Positions 1-8,993 are shown, numbered from the stretch's first letter. The stretch: 64,000 nucleotides of DNA from Pseudomonas capeferrum (GCF_000731675.1 NZ_JMIT01000002.1:471456-535455); one strand, 5' to 3'. Numbers and translations are program-made. The notes: generated by a model from the letters alone, not told the origin.

Positions 1-1
1 G

Positions 2-739
2 TTCGCCAGGATCAGCTCGCTGGATGACGTGCGCCTGCTGATGGAGAACCACGTGTTCGCCGTGTGGGATTTCATGACGCTGCTCAAGCGTATCCAGCGC
101 GACCTGACCTGCGTCACCCTGCCCTGGCTGCCGCCGCGGCACATCATTGCCGCGCGGCTGATCAACGAGATCGTCACCGGCGAAGAAACCGACGAGCACC
201 CTGGCGGCGGCTTCATCAGCCACCTGGACCTGTACCTCAGCGCCATGGACGAGATTGGCGCCGACACTGGCCCGTTCCGTCAATTCCAGGCCCTGCTGCA
301 AGCAGGCGTGCCACTGGCCCAGGCGTTGACCAACGTCGACATCCCGCTGCCGGCCAAGGTATTCGTCAGCAAGACCCTCGACGTTGCCCTGCATGGCTCG
401 ACCGAGCAGGTACTGGCGTACTTCTTCTTCGGCCGCGAGGACATCATCCCCGACATGTTCGGCGGCCTGCTGCAGCGCTGGGCGATCGAGGAAGCCAGCG
501 TGCCGATGCTGACCTACTACCTCAAGCGCCACATCGAGATGGACGGTGACGATCACGGCCCGGCGGCCAAACGCATCATCGCCGAGATCGTCAGCGAACC
601 CGCACAGCAACAGGCGCTGGCCAAGAGTGCAGCCGATGCGCTGGTAGCCCGTACCGTGCTGTGGGACGGCGTGTTCGAACTGCTCAACCAGCGCGCCACC
701 GCGACTGCGCAAGCCACTTGCGTGGCGGCAGCCAGCTGA
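2..739 (+). CDS. DUF3050 family protein (heme-oxygenase-like fold), 5' end cut by window
   Basis: The reading frame is open from base 2, so the true start lies upstream. The N-terminal residues present (ISSLDDVRLLMENHVFAVWD) match the early part of the DUF3050 family, which is predicted to adopt the all-helical heme-oxygenase-like fold. Conserved His/Glu-bearing segments are visible: MENHVFAVWDFM, EETDEHPGG and YFFFGREDIIPDMF. Metal or heme binding is inferred from the fold, and no substrate can be named. A GTG at 29 would give 236 residues but would drop conserved sequence, so I do not take it as the start. The gene ends just before a perfect inverted repeat and lies in the same direction as the efflux operon; co-function is unproven. 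Confidence 0.75.
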   Translation, partial: FARISSLDDVRLLMENHVFAVWDFMTLLKRIQRDLTCVTLPWLPPRHIIAARLINEIVTGEETDEHPGGGFISHLDLYLSAMDEIGADTGPFRQFQALLQAGVPLAQALTNVDIPLPAKVFVSKTLDVALHGSTEQVLAYFFFGREDIIPDMFGGLLQRWAIEEASVPMLTYYLKRHIEMDGDDHGPAAKRIIAEIVSEPAQQQALAKSAADALVARTVLWDGVFELLNQRATATAQATCVAAAS

Positions 740-741
740 GC

Positions 742-780
742 ATTGCCCCTTGCCTGCGCAGGCCGCAGGCAAGGGGCAAT
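742..780. terminator. Perfect inverted repeat after the DUF3050 gene
   Basis: Two 17-base arms beginning ATTGCCCC and ending GGGGCAAT flank a 5-base loop (CAGGC), so the structure is perfectly palindromic. It starts three bases after the DUF3050 stop and ends 32 bases before the efflux operon. There is no T-run on the plus-strand side, so it may be a weak or factor-assisted terminator or an mRNA 3'-end stabiliser. Confidence 0.5.
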
Positions 781-812
781 GGCCTTAAACGACAAGGACG
801 AGAGCGTGTGAC

Positions 813-1877
813 ATGGTGAAAGGCAAGTACACCAAGTTGGCAGTATCGGTGCTGGTCATCGCAGGCCTGGCCGTACTGGGGCTGCAACGCTGGCAATACG
901 CAAAGCAGTACGTCAGCACCGACAACGCCGAAGTGGAAGGCGTGATCATCCCTATTCGGGCCAGGCTGAGCGGCGTGGTGGTACAAGTGCCAGTGCACGA
1001 GAACACCCGGGTGAACCAGGGAGACCTGCTGTTCCAGGTGCGTGAGGACGAATACCAGCAGCGGCTCGAACAGGCCCGAGCCAATTATCTGGGCGCGCTG
1101 GTCGCCACAGGCCAGGGCGGCATGCCTGGCCTGATGGACAGCCAGGTGCGCAGTGCCGCCGCACGCAGCCAGGCAGCACAGGCCACCATCGGACAACTGG
1201 TGGCCAACGCCGAGCAGGCCCGCAGCGACTATCGGCGCACGCAACGGCTGGCCGAGCAGGGTGTGGTCAGCACCCAGGACCTGGAAGCCGCGCGCGCCCG
1301 CTTCGATGCCCTGAACCATCAATTGCAGGCTGCCCGGGACAACTCCACTGCCGCCCGTGAAGGCACCTTGGCCAACCAGGCGGCACTGAAGGTGGAAGAG
1401 TACCGGATCAAGGCAGCCGAATCGGCCTTGGCCCTGGCCCGTATCGAGCTGCAGGATACCCGGCAGGCCTCGCCACGGGCCGGGGTCATCGTGCACAAGG
1501 ATGTGCAGCCTGGGCAATTCGTGGTGGCCGGGCAAAAGCTGCTGAGCCTGGTCAGCACCGAGCGCATGTGGGTGGTGGCCAACTTCAAGGAAACCCAGAT
1601 CGGCCGAGTACGGGTCGGCCAACCGGCACGCATCAGCGTCGACGCCTTTCCCGGGCAGCAGTTCGAGGGTGTGGTGCACAGCCTGGTACCGGCCACCGGT
1701 GCGCGGTTCTCGCTGCTGCCGCAGGAGAACGCCACCGGCAACTTCACCAAGGTGGTGCAGCGCATCCAGGCACGGATCGAGTTCCGGCAACTGCCCACGA
1801 CCATGCAACAGGCACTTAGCCAAGGCATGAGCGTGTTCGTCGAGGTCGATACCCGCGACAGCGGGCAGGCACTATGA
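813..1877 (+). CDS. HlyD/EmrA-family membrane fusion protein of a tripartite efflux pump
   Basis: A 354-residue periplasmic adaptor. It has one N-terminal membrane anchor (about residues 8-25), then the family signature YVSTDNAEVEGVIIPIRARL that begins the biotinyl-lipoyl-like half domain. A long alpha-helical hairpin follows (about 85-200, rich in Ala/Gln/Arg), with the second lipoyl half and beta-barrel at about 205-340. EmrA-type adaptors link an inner-membrane DHA2 transporter to a TolC-type channel. The stop overlaps the start of the DHA2 gene by four bases (ATGA), which indicates translational coupling, and the outer-membrane channel follows, so the full pump is encoded in order. Substrates cannot be read from sequence; hydrophobic drugs or aromatic compounds are typical for the family. 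Confidence 0.9.
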   Translation: MVKGKYTKLAVSVLVIAGLAVLGLQRWQYAKQYVSTDNAEVEGVIIPIRARLSGVVVQVPVHENTRVNQGDLLFQVREDEYQQRLEQARANYLGALVATGQGGMPGLMDSQVRSAAARSQAAQATIGQLVANAEQARSDYRRTQRLAEQGVVSTQDLEAARARFDALNHQLQAARDNSTAAREGTLANQAALKVEEYRIKAAESALALARIELQDTRQASPRAGVIVHKDVQPGQFVVAGQKLLSLVSTERMWVVANFKETQIGRVRVGQPARISVDAFPGQQFEGVVHSLVPATGARFSLLPQENATGNFTKVVQRIQARIEFRQLPTTMQQALSQGMSVFVEVDTRDSGQAL

Positions 1878-3445
1878 AGTCGCCCTGGCTGGTGGCCGTG
1901 ACGGTTACCTTGATCTCGATGATGGAGCTGCTCGACGTGACCATCGTCAACGTCGCCATTCCAAGCCTGATGGGCAGCTTTGGCGCGTCGGTGGACGAAA
2001 TCTCCTGGATCTCTACCGGTTACATCGTGGCCAATGTGGTGATCCTGCCAGCCAGCGGCTGGCTGTCTGCCTGGTTTGGCCGGCGCCGCTACTACCTGGT
2101 GTCATCGGCGCTGTTCGTGCTGGCGTCACTCGGTTGCGCCGTGTCCCAGGAGCTCTGGCAGCTGGTGCTGTGGCGCGTGATACAAGGCCTGGCCGGGGGC
2201 GGCCTGCTGGGCATCTCGCAGGCGATCATCTATGACGTGTTCCCCAAGGAGAAGGTCAGCTCAGGCATGGCCTTGTATGGCGTCGGGGTGATGATGGGGC
2301 CGACCCTCGGCCCGTCGGTGGGGGGCTACCTGATCGATGAGTTCTCCTGGCACTGGATCTTCCTGATCAACCTGCCCATTGGTGCGCTGGCCCTGCTGCT
2401 GGCCTGGCTGTGCGTGGGCGACTCGCCCAACGAGCGGCGCCCGCAGAGCATCGACTACCTGGGCTTCCTGTTGCTTGCCGTCGGTGTCGGCAGCTTGCAG
2501 ATCCTGCTGGAGCGCGGCGAGCACTGGGACTGGCTGGAGTCGGACCTCAGCCTGCTGTGCCTGGCCCTGGCGCTGCTTGGCCTGGTGGGCTTCTGCTACT
2601 GGGAGCGGCGGGTGAGCAACCCGATCGTCAACCTGGCGCTGTTCAACAACCGCGAGTTCCTGCTGGGTTCGGTGTGCGCCTTCTGCGTCGGTTTCGGCCT
2701 GTACAGCACGCTGTTCATGGTGCCCCTGCTGCTACAGACGCTGCTCGAACAAAGTGCCTACCAGAGCGGCCTGGTGATCTTCCCTGGGGCCCTGGCCAGC
2801 GCGGTCAGCACCTTGGTGATCGGCAAGCTGTCGCAGGAAAACCGCATCGATGAGCGCTACTTCATCTGCGTGGGCATCCTGGTCTACGGCTACGCCATGT
2901 ACCTGCATACCCAGTTCACCCTGCAGAGCAACCCCGACACACTGTACTGGCCGCTGATCATCCGGGGGTTCGGCCTGGGCATGATCTTCGTGCCGCTGAC
3001 CAACCTGGCCATGCGCCAACTGCCGGTACAGCTGATCTCGGTAGGTTCGGGCGTGCTCAACCTGATGCGCCAGCTCGGAGGCAGCGTCGGTATCGCCATC
3101 GCCGCCACCCTGCTCACGCGTTTTTCCTGGGCGCGCTACCGGCAGCTCGCCGAGCATGTCGACGAAAACCGCCTGGTCACCAGCGGCTGGGACCTGGCCA
3201 GCCTCGACCCGCGGCGGCTCTCCACCGAGCTGCTCGGCGCTGACCAGGCCAACGCCCTGCTGGCCTTCGTCCAGGCCCGGGAGCAGGCGCAGATGCTCGG
3301 TTTCAGCATGCTCTTCGGCCTGCTCGGTGCGGTGATGCTGATCGGCGTCCCGATGGTGCTACTGATGCGCAACCCCCGCCAACACAAGCCCTCACTTGCA
3401 AAGGAGTCCGCGACGTGCTCGGACAATGCACACGAATCCGCCTAG
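1874..3445 (+). CDS. DHA2-family (14-TM) MFS efflux transporter, EmrB-like
   Basis: A 523-residue inner-membrane proton antiporter. The N-terminus carries the DHA2 signature MMELLDVTIVNVAIPSL, with the membrane-embedded Asp in TM1. Motif A is present as WLSAWFGRRRYYL, and antiporter motif C as GVGVMMGPTLGPSVGGYLID. About fourteen hydrophobic segments fit DHA2 rather than 12-TM DHA1. It overlaps the adaptor gene by four bases upstream and the TolC-type gene by 31 bases downstream, so the three genes form one operon. The role is export of drugs or toxic organics together with its neighbours. The specific substrate is unknown. Confidence 0.92.
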   Translation: MKSPWLVAVTVTLISMMELLDVTIVNVAIPSLMGSFGASVDEISWISTGYIVANVVILPASGWLSAWFGRRRYYLVSSALFVLASLGCAVSQELWQLVLWRVIQGLAGGGLLGISQAIIYDVFPKEKVSSGMALYGVGVMMGPTLGPSVGGYLIDEFSWHWIFLINLPIGALALLLAWLCVGDSPNERRPQSIDYLGFLLLAVGVGSLQILLERGEHWDWLESDLSLLCLALALLGLVGFCYWERRVSNPIVNLALFNNREFLLGSVCAFCVGFGLYSTLFMVPLLLQTLLEQSAYQSGLVIFPGALASAVSTLVIGKLSQENRIDERYFICVGILVYGYAMYLHTQFTLQSNPDTLYWPLIIRGFGLGMIFVPLTNLAMRQLPVQLISVGSGVLNLMRQLGGSVGIAIAATLLTRFSWARYRQLAEHVDENRLVTSGWDLASLDPRRLSTELLGADQANALLAFVQAREQAQMLGFSMLFGLLGAVMLIGVPMVLLMRNPRQHKPSLAKESATCSDNAHESA

Positions 3446-4761
3446 CGGTGCTGATACTGGCGCTGGTCTGCGCCAGCCCCGTACAGGCCCGCGACCTGTA
3501 CCAGACCTACCAGCAGGCCCTGGGGCATGACATGGCCTATGCCGCCGCCCAGCAACGCCAGCTGGCGGCCGCGCAAAAGGCCCCGCAGGGGCTCGCCACG
3601 TTGCTGCCGCACCTGTCCCTGGAAAGCGGCGCAGCCTGGGTCGACCGCGAGCACAGCGGGGCGGCCAGCCGCAACCGCGACAACTCCAATGCCTACGCGC
3701 TGGTATTGATCCAGCCCCTGCTGCGCTGGCAGAACGTCATCGGCCATGAACAGGGCAAGGCCCTGGCAACGGCGGGCGAAATCGACCTGCTGGCCGCGCG
3801 CCAGGACCTGATACTGCGCGTGGCCGACGCCTACTTCGAGCTGTTGCTTGCCGAAGACCAACTGGGCACCAGCCGCCAGCAAATGCAGACCCTTGGCCAG
3901 CAGCTGGACAAGGCACAGCGCTTTCGGCGCGAGGGCTCGGGGACCGAAAACGAAGTGCAGCGCATCCAGGCCCGCTACGACCTGGCGCAGGCCGAACAGA
4001 TTGCCGCCGGCAATGCCTTGCGCCTCAACCAGCAGGCATTGGCGAGGCTGACCGGCAGCACGCCGGGCGAGTTGGCCAGGCTCGATGACGAGGTGGCGTT
4101 CAGTGGCCCGCAACCGGCCCGGCTGGATGCCTGGACCGACCAGGCACGCCAGCACAACCTGAAGGTGCAGGCCGCCGAGGTGCGCCAACTGATCGCCGAG
4201 CAGGAAGTGGAAAAACAACGAGCCGGCCACCTGCCAACCCTCGACCTGGTGGCCGCGCATGGCCGTTTTGCCTCGGTCGGTGGCAGCCTTTACGACGTCA
4301 CCGTACCCGAGGAGAAATACACCCAGACGGTGGTTGGCGTGCAACTGAGCGTGCCGCTGTATGCCGGTGGCGGTACTCAGAGCCGTACCCGCGAGGCGCG
4401 TGCCCTGCAGGGCGCGGCCGAAGATGAGCTGGAAGATGCACGGCGCGAAGCTGATTTCATGGCGCGCCAGGCCTACCTCAACCTGACGGGCGGCATCAGT
4501 CAGTACCAGGCCCTGCAACAGGCCATGCGCTCCAGCCAGAGTGACCTGCGGATCACCACGCACGCCTTCGAGGCAGGCGCGCGCATCAGCAGCGACGTGC
4601 TGGATGCCGAGCAGCAGCTAACCCGCACCCGCCTGCAACTGGCCCGCCAGCGCTATGCCATCTTGCAGGCGCAGCTACGCCTGATGGCGGCCAGCGGCAG
4701 CCTGAGCGATGACAACCTCAAGGCGCTCAGTGCCCTGCTGACAGCACGGGTTCAGGGGTAG
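3415..4761 (+). CDS. TolC-family outer-membrane efflux channel
   Basis: A 448-residue outer-membrane factor. The start is GTG at 3415: AAGGAG at 3401-3406 sits eight bases upstream, and the first residues form a signal peptide (MLGQCTRIRLAVLILALVCA, cleavage near VQA-RD). The gene therefore begins inside the 3' end of the DHA2 gene, an unusually long 31-base overlap in another frame. The mature protein has the duplicated TolC pattern of long amphipathic helices with two beta segments. No lipobox Cys follows the signal, so it resembles the TolC/CusC protein core without a lipid anchor. Its 3' end overlaps the convergent LysR gene by ten bases. Confidence 0.9.
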   Translation: MLGQCTRIRLAVLILALVCASPVQARDLYQTYQQALGHDMAYAAAQQRQLAAAQKAPQGLATLLPHLSLESGAAWVDREHSGAASRNRDNSNAYALVLIQPLLRWQNVIGHEQGKALATAGEIDLLAARQDLILRVADAYFELLLAEDQLGTSRQQMQTLGQQLDKAQRFRREGSGTENEVQRIQARYDLAQAEQIAAGNALRLNQQALARLTGSTPGELARLDDEVAFSGPQPARLDAWTDQARQHNLKVQAAEVRQLIAEQEVEKQRAGHLPTLDLVAAHGRFASVGGSLYDVTVPEEKYTQTVVGVQLSVPLYAGGGTQSRTREARALQGAAEDELEDARREADFMARQAYLNLTGGISQYQALQQAMRSSQSDLRITTHAFEAGARISSDVLDAEQQLTRTRLQLARQRYAILQAQLRLMAASGSLSDDNLKALSALLTARVQG

Positions 4762-5684
4762 CTACCCTCGCGGTACTGCCCCGCCACCTCGCGCAGCACC
4801 TCGCACACCCACTGCCCCGGCAGGCTCTGCGGCAAGGCGGCATTGCGACAGATGCCGACCGAGCCGCCCGGCTCGCGCACGCCCAGGTCGAGTTCGACCA
4901 GTTCGCCACGGCCAAGGTCGATCAGCACGGCGTCGCGCGGTGCCACCCACACGGCATCACTGCCCAGCAGATAGCGGCGGCTCAAGGCCAACGACAAGGT
5001 CTCCAAGCGCTGCGCCGGCAGCTGCACACCACATTGAACGAACAGGCTGTCGGCGTGCTGGCGAATGGTGGTGCCAGGGGGTGGCAAGACCAGCGGATAG
5101 CGCCCCACCTGCGCCCGTTCCACTGGCGTGGTGGCCAGCAGCGGGTGCCCCGGCCGCACGACCAGGCTCATCGACTCGCTGTACAGGTGCTCGAACGACA
5201 GGCCTTGAATCTGCGGGCTATCGGTCATGCGCCCGACCACCAGCTCCAGCTCACCCAGGCGCAACTGCCCGAGCAACTGCGCACTGGCCCCCGTCACCAC
5301 GCTGATCAGCAACGCCTCATGACGCTGATGCAGGCGGCACAGCACTTCGGGCATCAACAAGCCCTCGACGGTAGAGAGCACGCCAATGCGCACTTGCGAC
5401 GGCGCCCGTGCTTCGCCGCGCAGGCTGCTCACGCCATCGCGCAGGGCCTGTACGCTGGGCCCGGCGTAGCGCATGAAGCGGGTGCCGGCCGGGGTCAGTT
5501 CGACGCCGTGCCGGCTGCGTTCGAACAGGCGTGCTTCCAGCAGCTCTTCGAGTTCCTTGAGGGTCTTGGAAATCGCTGGCTGGCTGATGGCGAGGCTATC
5601 GGCAGCCCTGGCCAGGCTGCCCTGCCGGGCGATTTCCAGGAAGCACAGCAGGTGGCGGTACTTGATGCGGGTGTCGAGGTTCAT
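4752..5684 (-). CDS. LysR-family transcriptional regulator, PcaQ/GbpR-like
   Basis: A 310-residue LTTR. The winged helix-turn-helix is at residues 6-65 (RHLLCFLEIARQGSLARAAD, then LAISQPAISKTLKELEELL), followed by a periplasmic-binding-protein-like effector domain. The N-terminus MNLDTRIKYRHLLCFLEIAR resembles the PcaQ/GbpR branch, which includes regulators of protocatechuate catabolism and sugar binding proteins; assignment to a given effector is inference. The start ATG is the one that gives a family-typical N-terminus. The gene is convergent with the efflux operon (ten-base overlap), so control of that pump is not implied. A long inverted repeat lies upstream, between it and nirD. Confidence 0.85.
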   Translation of the reverse strand: MNLDTRIKYRHLLCFLEIARQGSLARAADSLAISQPAISKTLKELEELLEARLFERSRHGVELTPAGTRFMRYAGPSVQALRDGVSSLRGEARAPSQVRIGVLSTVEGLLMPEVLCRLHQRHEALLISVVTGASAQLLGQLRLGELELVVGRMTDSPQIQGLSFEHLYSESMSLVVRPGHPLLATTPVERAQVGRYPLVLPPPGTTIRQHADSLFVQCGVQLPAQRLETLSLALSRRYLLGSDAVWVAPRDAVLIDLGRGELVELDLGVREPGGSVGICRNAALPQSLPGQWVCEVLREVAGQYREGSYP

Positions 5685-5755
5685 GGCCTGAAGCTTACCG
5701 CATTGGGGGGAGTGGGCAGCTTTTATAGTGCTCGCCGCAGCGTTTTTGTCGCCTG

Positions 5756-6013
5756 GGAGATCGAGCGCCGCCCGCGCGGCGCTTCGCGGGGCAAGTCGGA
5801 TCGCCGCACCGCCGCTCCCACATCTGTTTCGGGCCAGTGAGGCCTGTGCCATTTGCGCGCGGCCCCTTGGTGCCTGTCTCGATATCGCGTCGTACAAACA
5901 AGGCGGTCGCGCGCAAATGCCACAGGCCTCACTGGCCCGAAACAGATGTGGGAGCGGCGGTGCGGCGATCCGACTTGCCCCGCGAAGCGCCGCGCGGGCG
6001 GCGCTCGATCTCC
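5756..6013. repeat. Long imperfect inverted repeat (two 106-bp arms), compound REP-like element
   Basis: The arms 5756-5861 and 5908-6013 are inverse complements with a single mismatch I can find (GTGCC versus GTGGC), separated by 46 bp. Each arm runs from GGAGATCGAGCGCCGCCCGC through a GCTCCCACATCTG segment to TTTGCGCGCG. Part of the unit recurs at 48741-48890. The segment fills the 379-bp gap between nirD and the LysR gene and has no credible gene. As RNA downstream of nirD it would fold into a very long hairpin, which could terminate or protect the nirBD message. Confidence 0.9.
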
Positions 6014-6063
6014 AATACGGCGAAAATCCAACGGCAAACAGCGTCCGGGGCTTCAACAATTCA

Positions 6064-6426
6064 TCACGCCACCGCCAGCTCCACCGCTTCACCATTGATC
6101 CGCACCGGCCACACCCGCAGCCGCTGCGCGGCATCCTCCAGGCAATGCCCGCTGTGCAGGCTGAAATGCTGCTTGTAGAGCGGCGCCGCCACCACCAGCT
6201 GGCCCTGCACACTCCCCACCAGCCCACGGCCGATGATGTTGGCCCCCGAGCGCGGGTCACGGTTGTCCAACGCATACAACGCCTGCTCCTGCCCTGGCAG
6301 ATAGAACAGCGCCACCTGGGCCCCCTCGTGCCACACCACCACGCCGGAATCGGCAACCAGGTCGCGGGCCTGGCAGACCGTTTGCCAGTTGGGTTGGTGC
6401 GCTACAGCAGTATTTGACAGGTTCAT
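6064..6426 (-). CDS. nirD: Nitrite reductase [NAD(P)H] small subunit NirD
   Basis: A 120-residue Rieske-fold small subunit of the cytoplasmic assimilatory nitrite reductase. It has the typical NirD pattern (WQTVCQARDLV, ALYALDNRDPRSGANIIGRG, PLYKQHFSLHSGHCLED) and, as expected for NirD, lacks the paired Cys-x-His ligands of true Rieske proteins. With NirB it catalyses six-electron reduction of nitrite to ammonium. Its ATG overlaps the nirB stop by one base (TGATG on the minus strand), so it is translated by coupling. Transcription should come from the nirB promoter and leader, and the long inverted repeat begins 50 bases past its stop. Confidence 0.96.
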   Translation of the reverse strand: MNLSNTAVAHQPNWQTVCQARDLVADSGVVVWHEGAQVALFYLPGQEQALYALDNRDPRSGANIIGRGLVGSVQGQLVVAAPLYKQHFSLHSGHCLEDAAQRLRVWPVRINGEAVELAVA

Positions 6427-8978
6427 CAGACAGCCTCCTCGACAGTGGGAATCAGGTGCAACGCTGCAGCAGGGCGGCGTTGTTCGCGCTCGCGGACGAA
6501 GTGCACGTCCGGGTCGGCGCGGTGGTCGTTGACGAAGGTGCGGAAGCGCTTGAGCTTTTCCGGGTCGTTGAGGGCGTTGGCCCATTCGCATTCATAGTGA
6601 TCGACCACATGCTGCATCTGTGCTTCCAGCTCGGTTGCCAGGCCCAGGCTGTCGTCGAGGATCACCTGCTTGAGGTAGGCCAACCCCCCCTCCAGGTTTT
6701 CACGCCATACCGAGGTGCGTTGCAGCTTGTCGGCGGTGCGGATGTAGAACATCAGCACGCGGTCGATCAGGCGTACCAAGGTGTCGTCGTCCAGGTCGGT
6801 GGCGAACAGCTCGGCGTGGCGCGGGCGCATGCCGCCGTTGCCGCAGACGTAGAGATTCCAGCCCTTGTCGGTGGCGATCACGCCGATGTCCTTGCTCTGC
6901 GCTTCGGCGCATTCGCGGGTGCAGCCGGATACCGCGAACTTGAGCTTGTGCGGGCTGCGCAGGCCCTTGTAGCGGTCCTCCAGGCGCAGGGCCATGGCCA
7001 CGCTGTCCTGCACGCCATAACGGCACCAGGTGCTGCCCACGCATGACTTCACCGTGCGGGTCGACTTGCCGTAGGCATGGCCCGTCTCGAAGCCGGCCTC
7101 GATCAACTCGCCCCAGATCAGCGGCAGTTCGTGCAACTGGGCCCCAAACAGGTCGATGCGCTGGCCGCCGGTGATCTTGGTGTACAAGTCGTACTTCTTG
7201 GCCACCTGGCCAATGACGATGAGCTTGTCGGGGGTGATTTCACCGCCCGGTATGCGCGGCACCACCGAGTAAGTGCCGTTTTTCTGCATGTTGGCCATGA
7301 ACGTGTCGTTGGTGTCCTGCAGCGGTACCAGCGCCGGGTCCATGATCGGCTGGTTCCAGCACGAAGCAAGGATATTGCCCACCGCCGGCTTGCAGATAGC
7401 GCAGCCGACATGGCCTTTGCCATGGCGCACGAGCAGGTCATGGAAAGTGCGGATACCGCCAACTCGTACCAGCCCGTAAAGCTCCTGGCGGGTGTAGGCA
7501 AAGTGTTCGCACAGGCTCTTGTCGACCGTCACGCCGCGGGCCGTGAGTTCGTGCTCGAACACCTGCTTGAGCAAGGCCGCGCAGCCGCCGCAACCGCTGG
7601 CCGCCTTGGTGCAGCCCTTGACCGAGGCAAGGTCGCTGCAGCCGCTGTCGATGGCGGCGCAGACCGCGCCCTTGCTGACGTTGTGGCACGAGCAGATGGT
7701 CGCGCTGTCGGGCAGGGCATCGGCACCCAGGGCCGGAGCGCCGCCCGTTTGTGGCAGGATCAACGCGGCCGGGTCGGCAGGCAGGGCTATACCGTTCTGC
7801 GCGTACTGCAACAGGGTGTCGTAGTAGCTGTTGTCACCCACCAGCACCGCGCCCAGCACATGCTTGCCGCTGGCATCCACCACCAGCCGGCGGTAGGCGG
7901 CGTTGGCTTCGTCGATGAAGCGGTAGCTGCGCGAGCCTGGCGTGGCGCCATGGGCATCGCCGATCGAGCCGACATCCACGCCCAGCAGCTTGAGCTTGGT
8001 CGACATGTCGGCACCGGTGAAGGCAACCGCGGCATCCCCCACCAGCAGCGCCGCCAGGTTACGGGCCATGCTGTAGCCCGGCGCAACCAGGCCGAACACG
8101 CTGCCGTTCCACGACGCGCACTCGCCGATGGCGAAGATGCGCGCATCGCTGGTGCGACAGTGGTTGTCGACCACCACCCCGCCCCGCGCGGCAGTGTCCA
8201 ACCCGCATGCGCGGGCCAGGGCGTCCTGCGGGCGGATGCCGGCGGAGAACACGATCAGGTCGGTTTCCAGGTGTTCGCCGCCGTCGAAGTTCATGCGGTA
8301 GCGATAGCCCTCACCGGCACTGATCGACTGGGTGGCGCGGGACAGGTGCACGCCCACGCCCAGGGCCTCGATCTGTGCCTTGAGCGCCGCACCGCCCTCG
8401 CTGTCCAGCTGCACGGGCATCAAGCGTGGGGCGAACTCCACCACATGCGCTTCCAGGCCCAGGGACTTGAGTGCATTGGCCGCCTCCAGGCCCAGCAGGC
8501 CGCCACCCACCACCACGCCACGCTGGGCATTGCTGGCGGCGGCGCGGATTGCATCGAGGTCGTCGAGGGTGCGGTAGACCAGGCGGGCGTTGCCGCTGGC
8601 CCCTTCGATCGGCGGGACGAACGGGTAGGAGCCGGTGGCCAGTATCAACTGGTCGTACGCGTAGCGGCCTTGGGGGGTAACCACCTCGCGGCGCGTGCGG
8701 TCGATCTCCACCACCGCTTCGCCCAGGTGCAGGTGCACGCCTTGGCTGGGGTAGAAACCCTGCTCGCACATCGCCAGGGTCTCGGCGCAGCTGCCGCCGA
8801 AGTATTCGGAGAGGTGCACACGGTCGTAAGCACGCTGGCGCTCTTCACCGAACACCCGCACCTCGAAATGCTGCAAGGCGCCACGCTCGATCAATTGCTC
8901 GACGCAGTGGTGGCCGACCATGCCGTTGCCGACAATCACCAGTTGCTCTCGTTGCCTGCCGTTCGCTGTTGCCGTCAT
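6426..8978 (-). CDS. nirB: Assimilatory nitrite reductase [NAD(P)H] large subunit NirB
   Basis: An 850-residue cytoplasmic siroheme enzyme, family-normal in length. In order: FAD/NAD(P)-binding pyridine-nucleotide oxidoreductase domains (LVIVGNGMVGHHCVEQL at the N-terminus; VVVGGGLLGLEAANAL for NAD), two BFD-type [2Fe-2S] Cys clusters (ATICSCHNVSKGAVC... and GCTKAASGCGGC), ferredoxin-like sulfite/nitrite reductase domains, and the [4Fe-4S]-siroheme motif CTRECAEAQ with CGNGG about forty residues later. It reduces nitrite to ammonium with NirD. The GAGGA ribosome site is eight bases from the ATG, immediately downstream of the leader terminator, so expression depends on read-through of that terminator. 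Confidence 0.97.
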   Translation of the reverse strand: MTATANGRQREQLVIVGNGMVGHHCVEQLIERGALQHFEVRVFGEERQRAYDRVHLSEYFGGSCAETLAMCEQGFYPSQGVHLHLGEAVVEIDRTRREVVTPQGRYAYDQLILATGSYPFVPPIEGASGNARLVYRTLDDLDAIRAAASNAQRGVVVGGGLLGLEAANALKSLGLEAHVVEFAPRLMPVQLDSEGGAALKAQIEALGVGVHLSRATQSISAGEGYRYRMNFDGGEHLETDLIVFSAGIRPQDALARACGLDTAARGGVVVDNHCRTSDARIFAIGECASWNGSVFGLVAPGYSMARNLAALLVGDAAVAFTGADMSTKLKLLGVDVGSIGDAHGATPGSRSYRFIDEANAAYRRLVVDASGKHVLGAVLVGDNSYYDTLLQYAQNGIALPADPAALILPQTGGAPALGADALPDSATICSCHNVSKGAVCAAIDSGCSDLASVKGCTKAASGCGGCAALLKQVFEHELTARGVTVDKSLCEHFAYTRQELYGLVRVGGIRTFHDLLVRHGKGHVGCAICKPAVGNILASCWNQPIMDPALVPLQDTNDTFMANMQKNGTYSVVPRIPGGEITPDKLIVIGQVAKKYDLYTKITGGQRIDLFGAQLHELPLIWGELIEAGFETGHAYGKSTRTVKSCVGSTWCRYGVQDSVAMALRLEDRYKGLRSPHKLKFAVSGCTRECAEAQSKDIGVIATDKGWNLYVCGNGGMRPRHAELFATDLDDDTLVRLIDRVLMFYIRTADKLQRTSVWRENLEGGLAYLKQVILDDSLGLATELEAQMQHVVDHYECEWANALNDPEKLKRFRTFVNDHRADPDVHFVREREQRRPAAALHLIPTVEEAV

Positions 8979-8993
8979 AGCCGATCCTCGATC

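Noticed and set aside
5756..6013. Possibility that the long inverted repeat is an IS or CRISPR element
   Set aside because: No transposase frame or direct target repeats, only one pair of inverted arms, and no regularly spaced repeats.
4752..6356. Minus-strand frame of 534 codons covering the LysR gene and running through the long inverted repeat
   Set aside because: Only the part from 5684 has LysR homology; the extension comes from the GC-rich repeat and the antisense of nirD. No ribosome site or plausible fusion domain.
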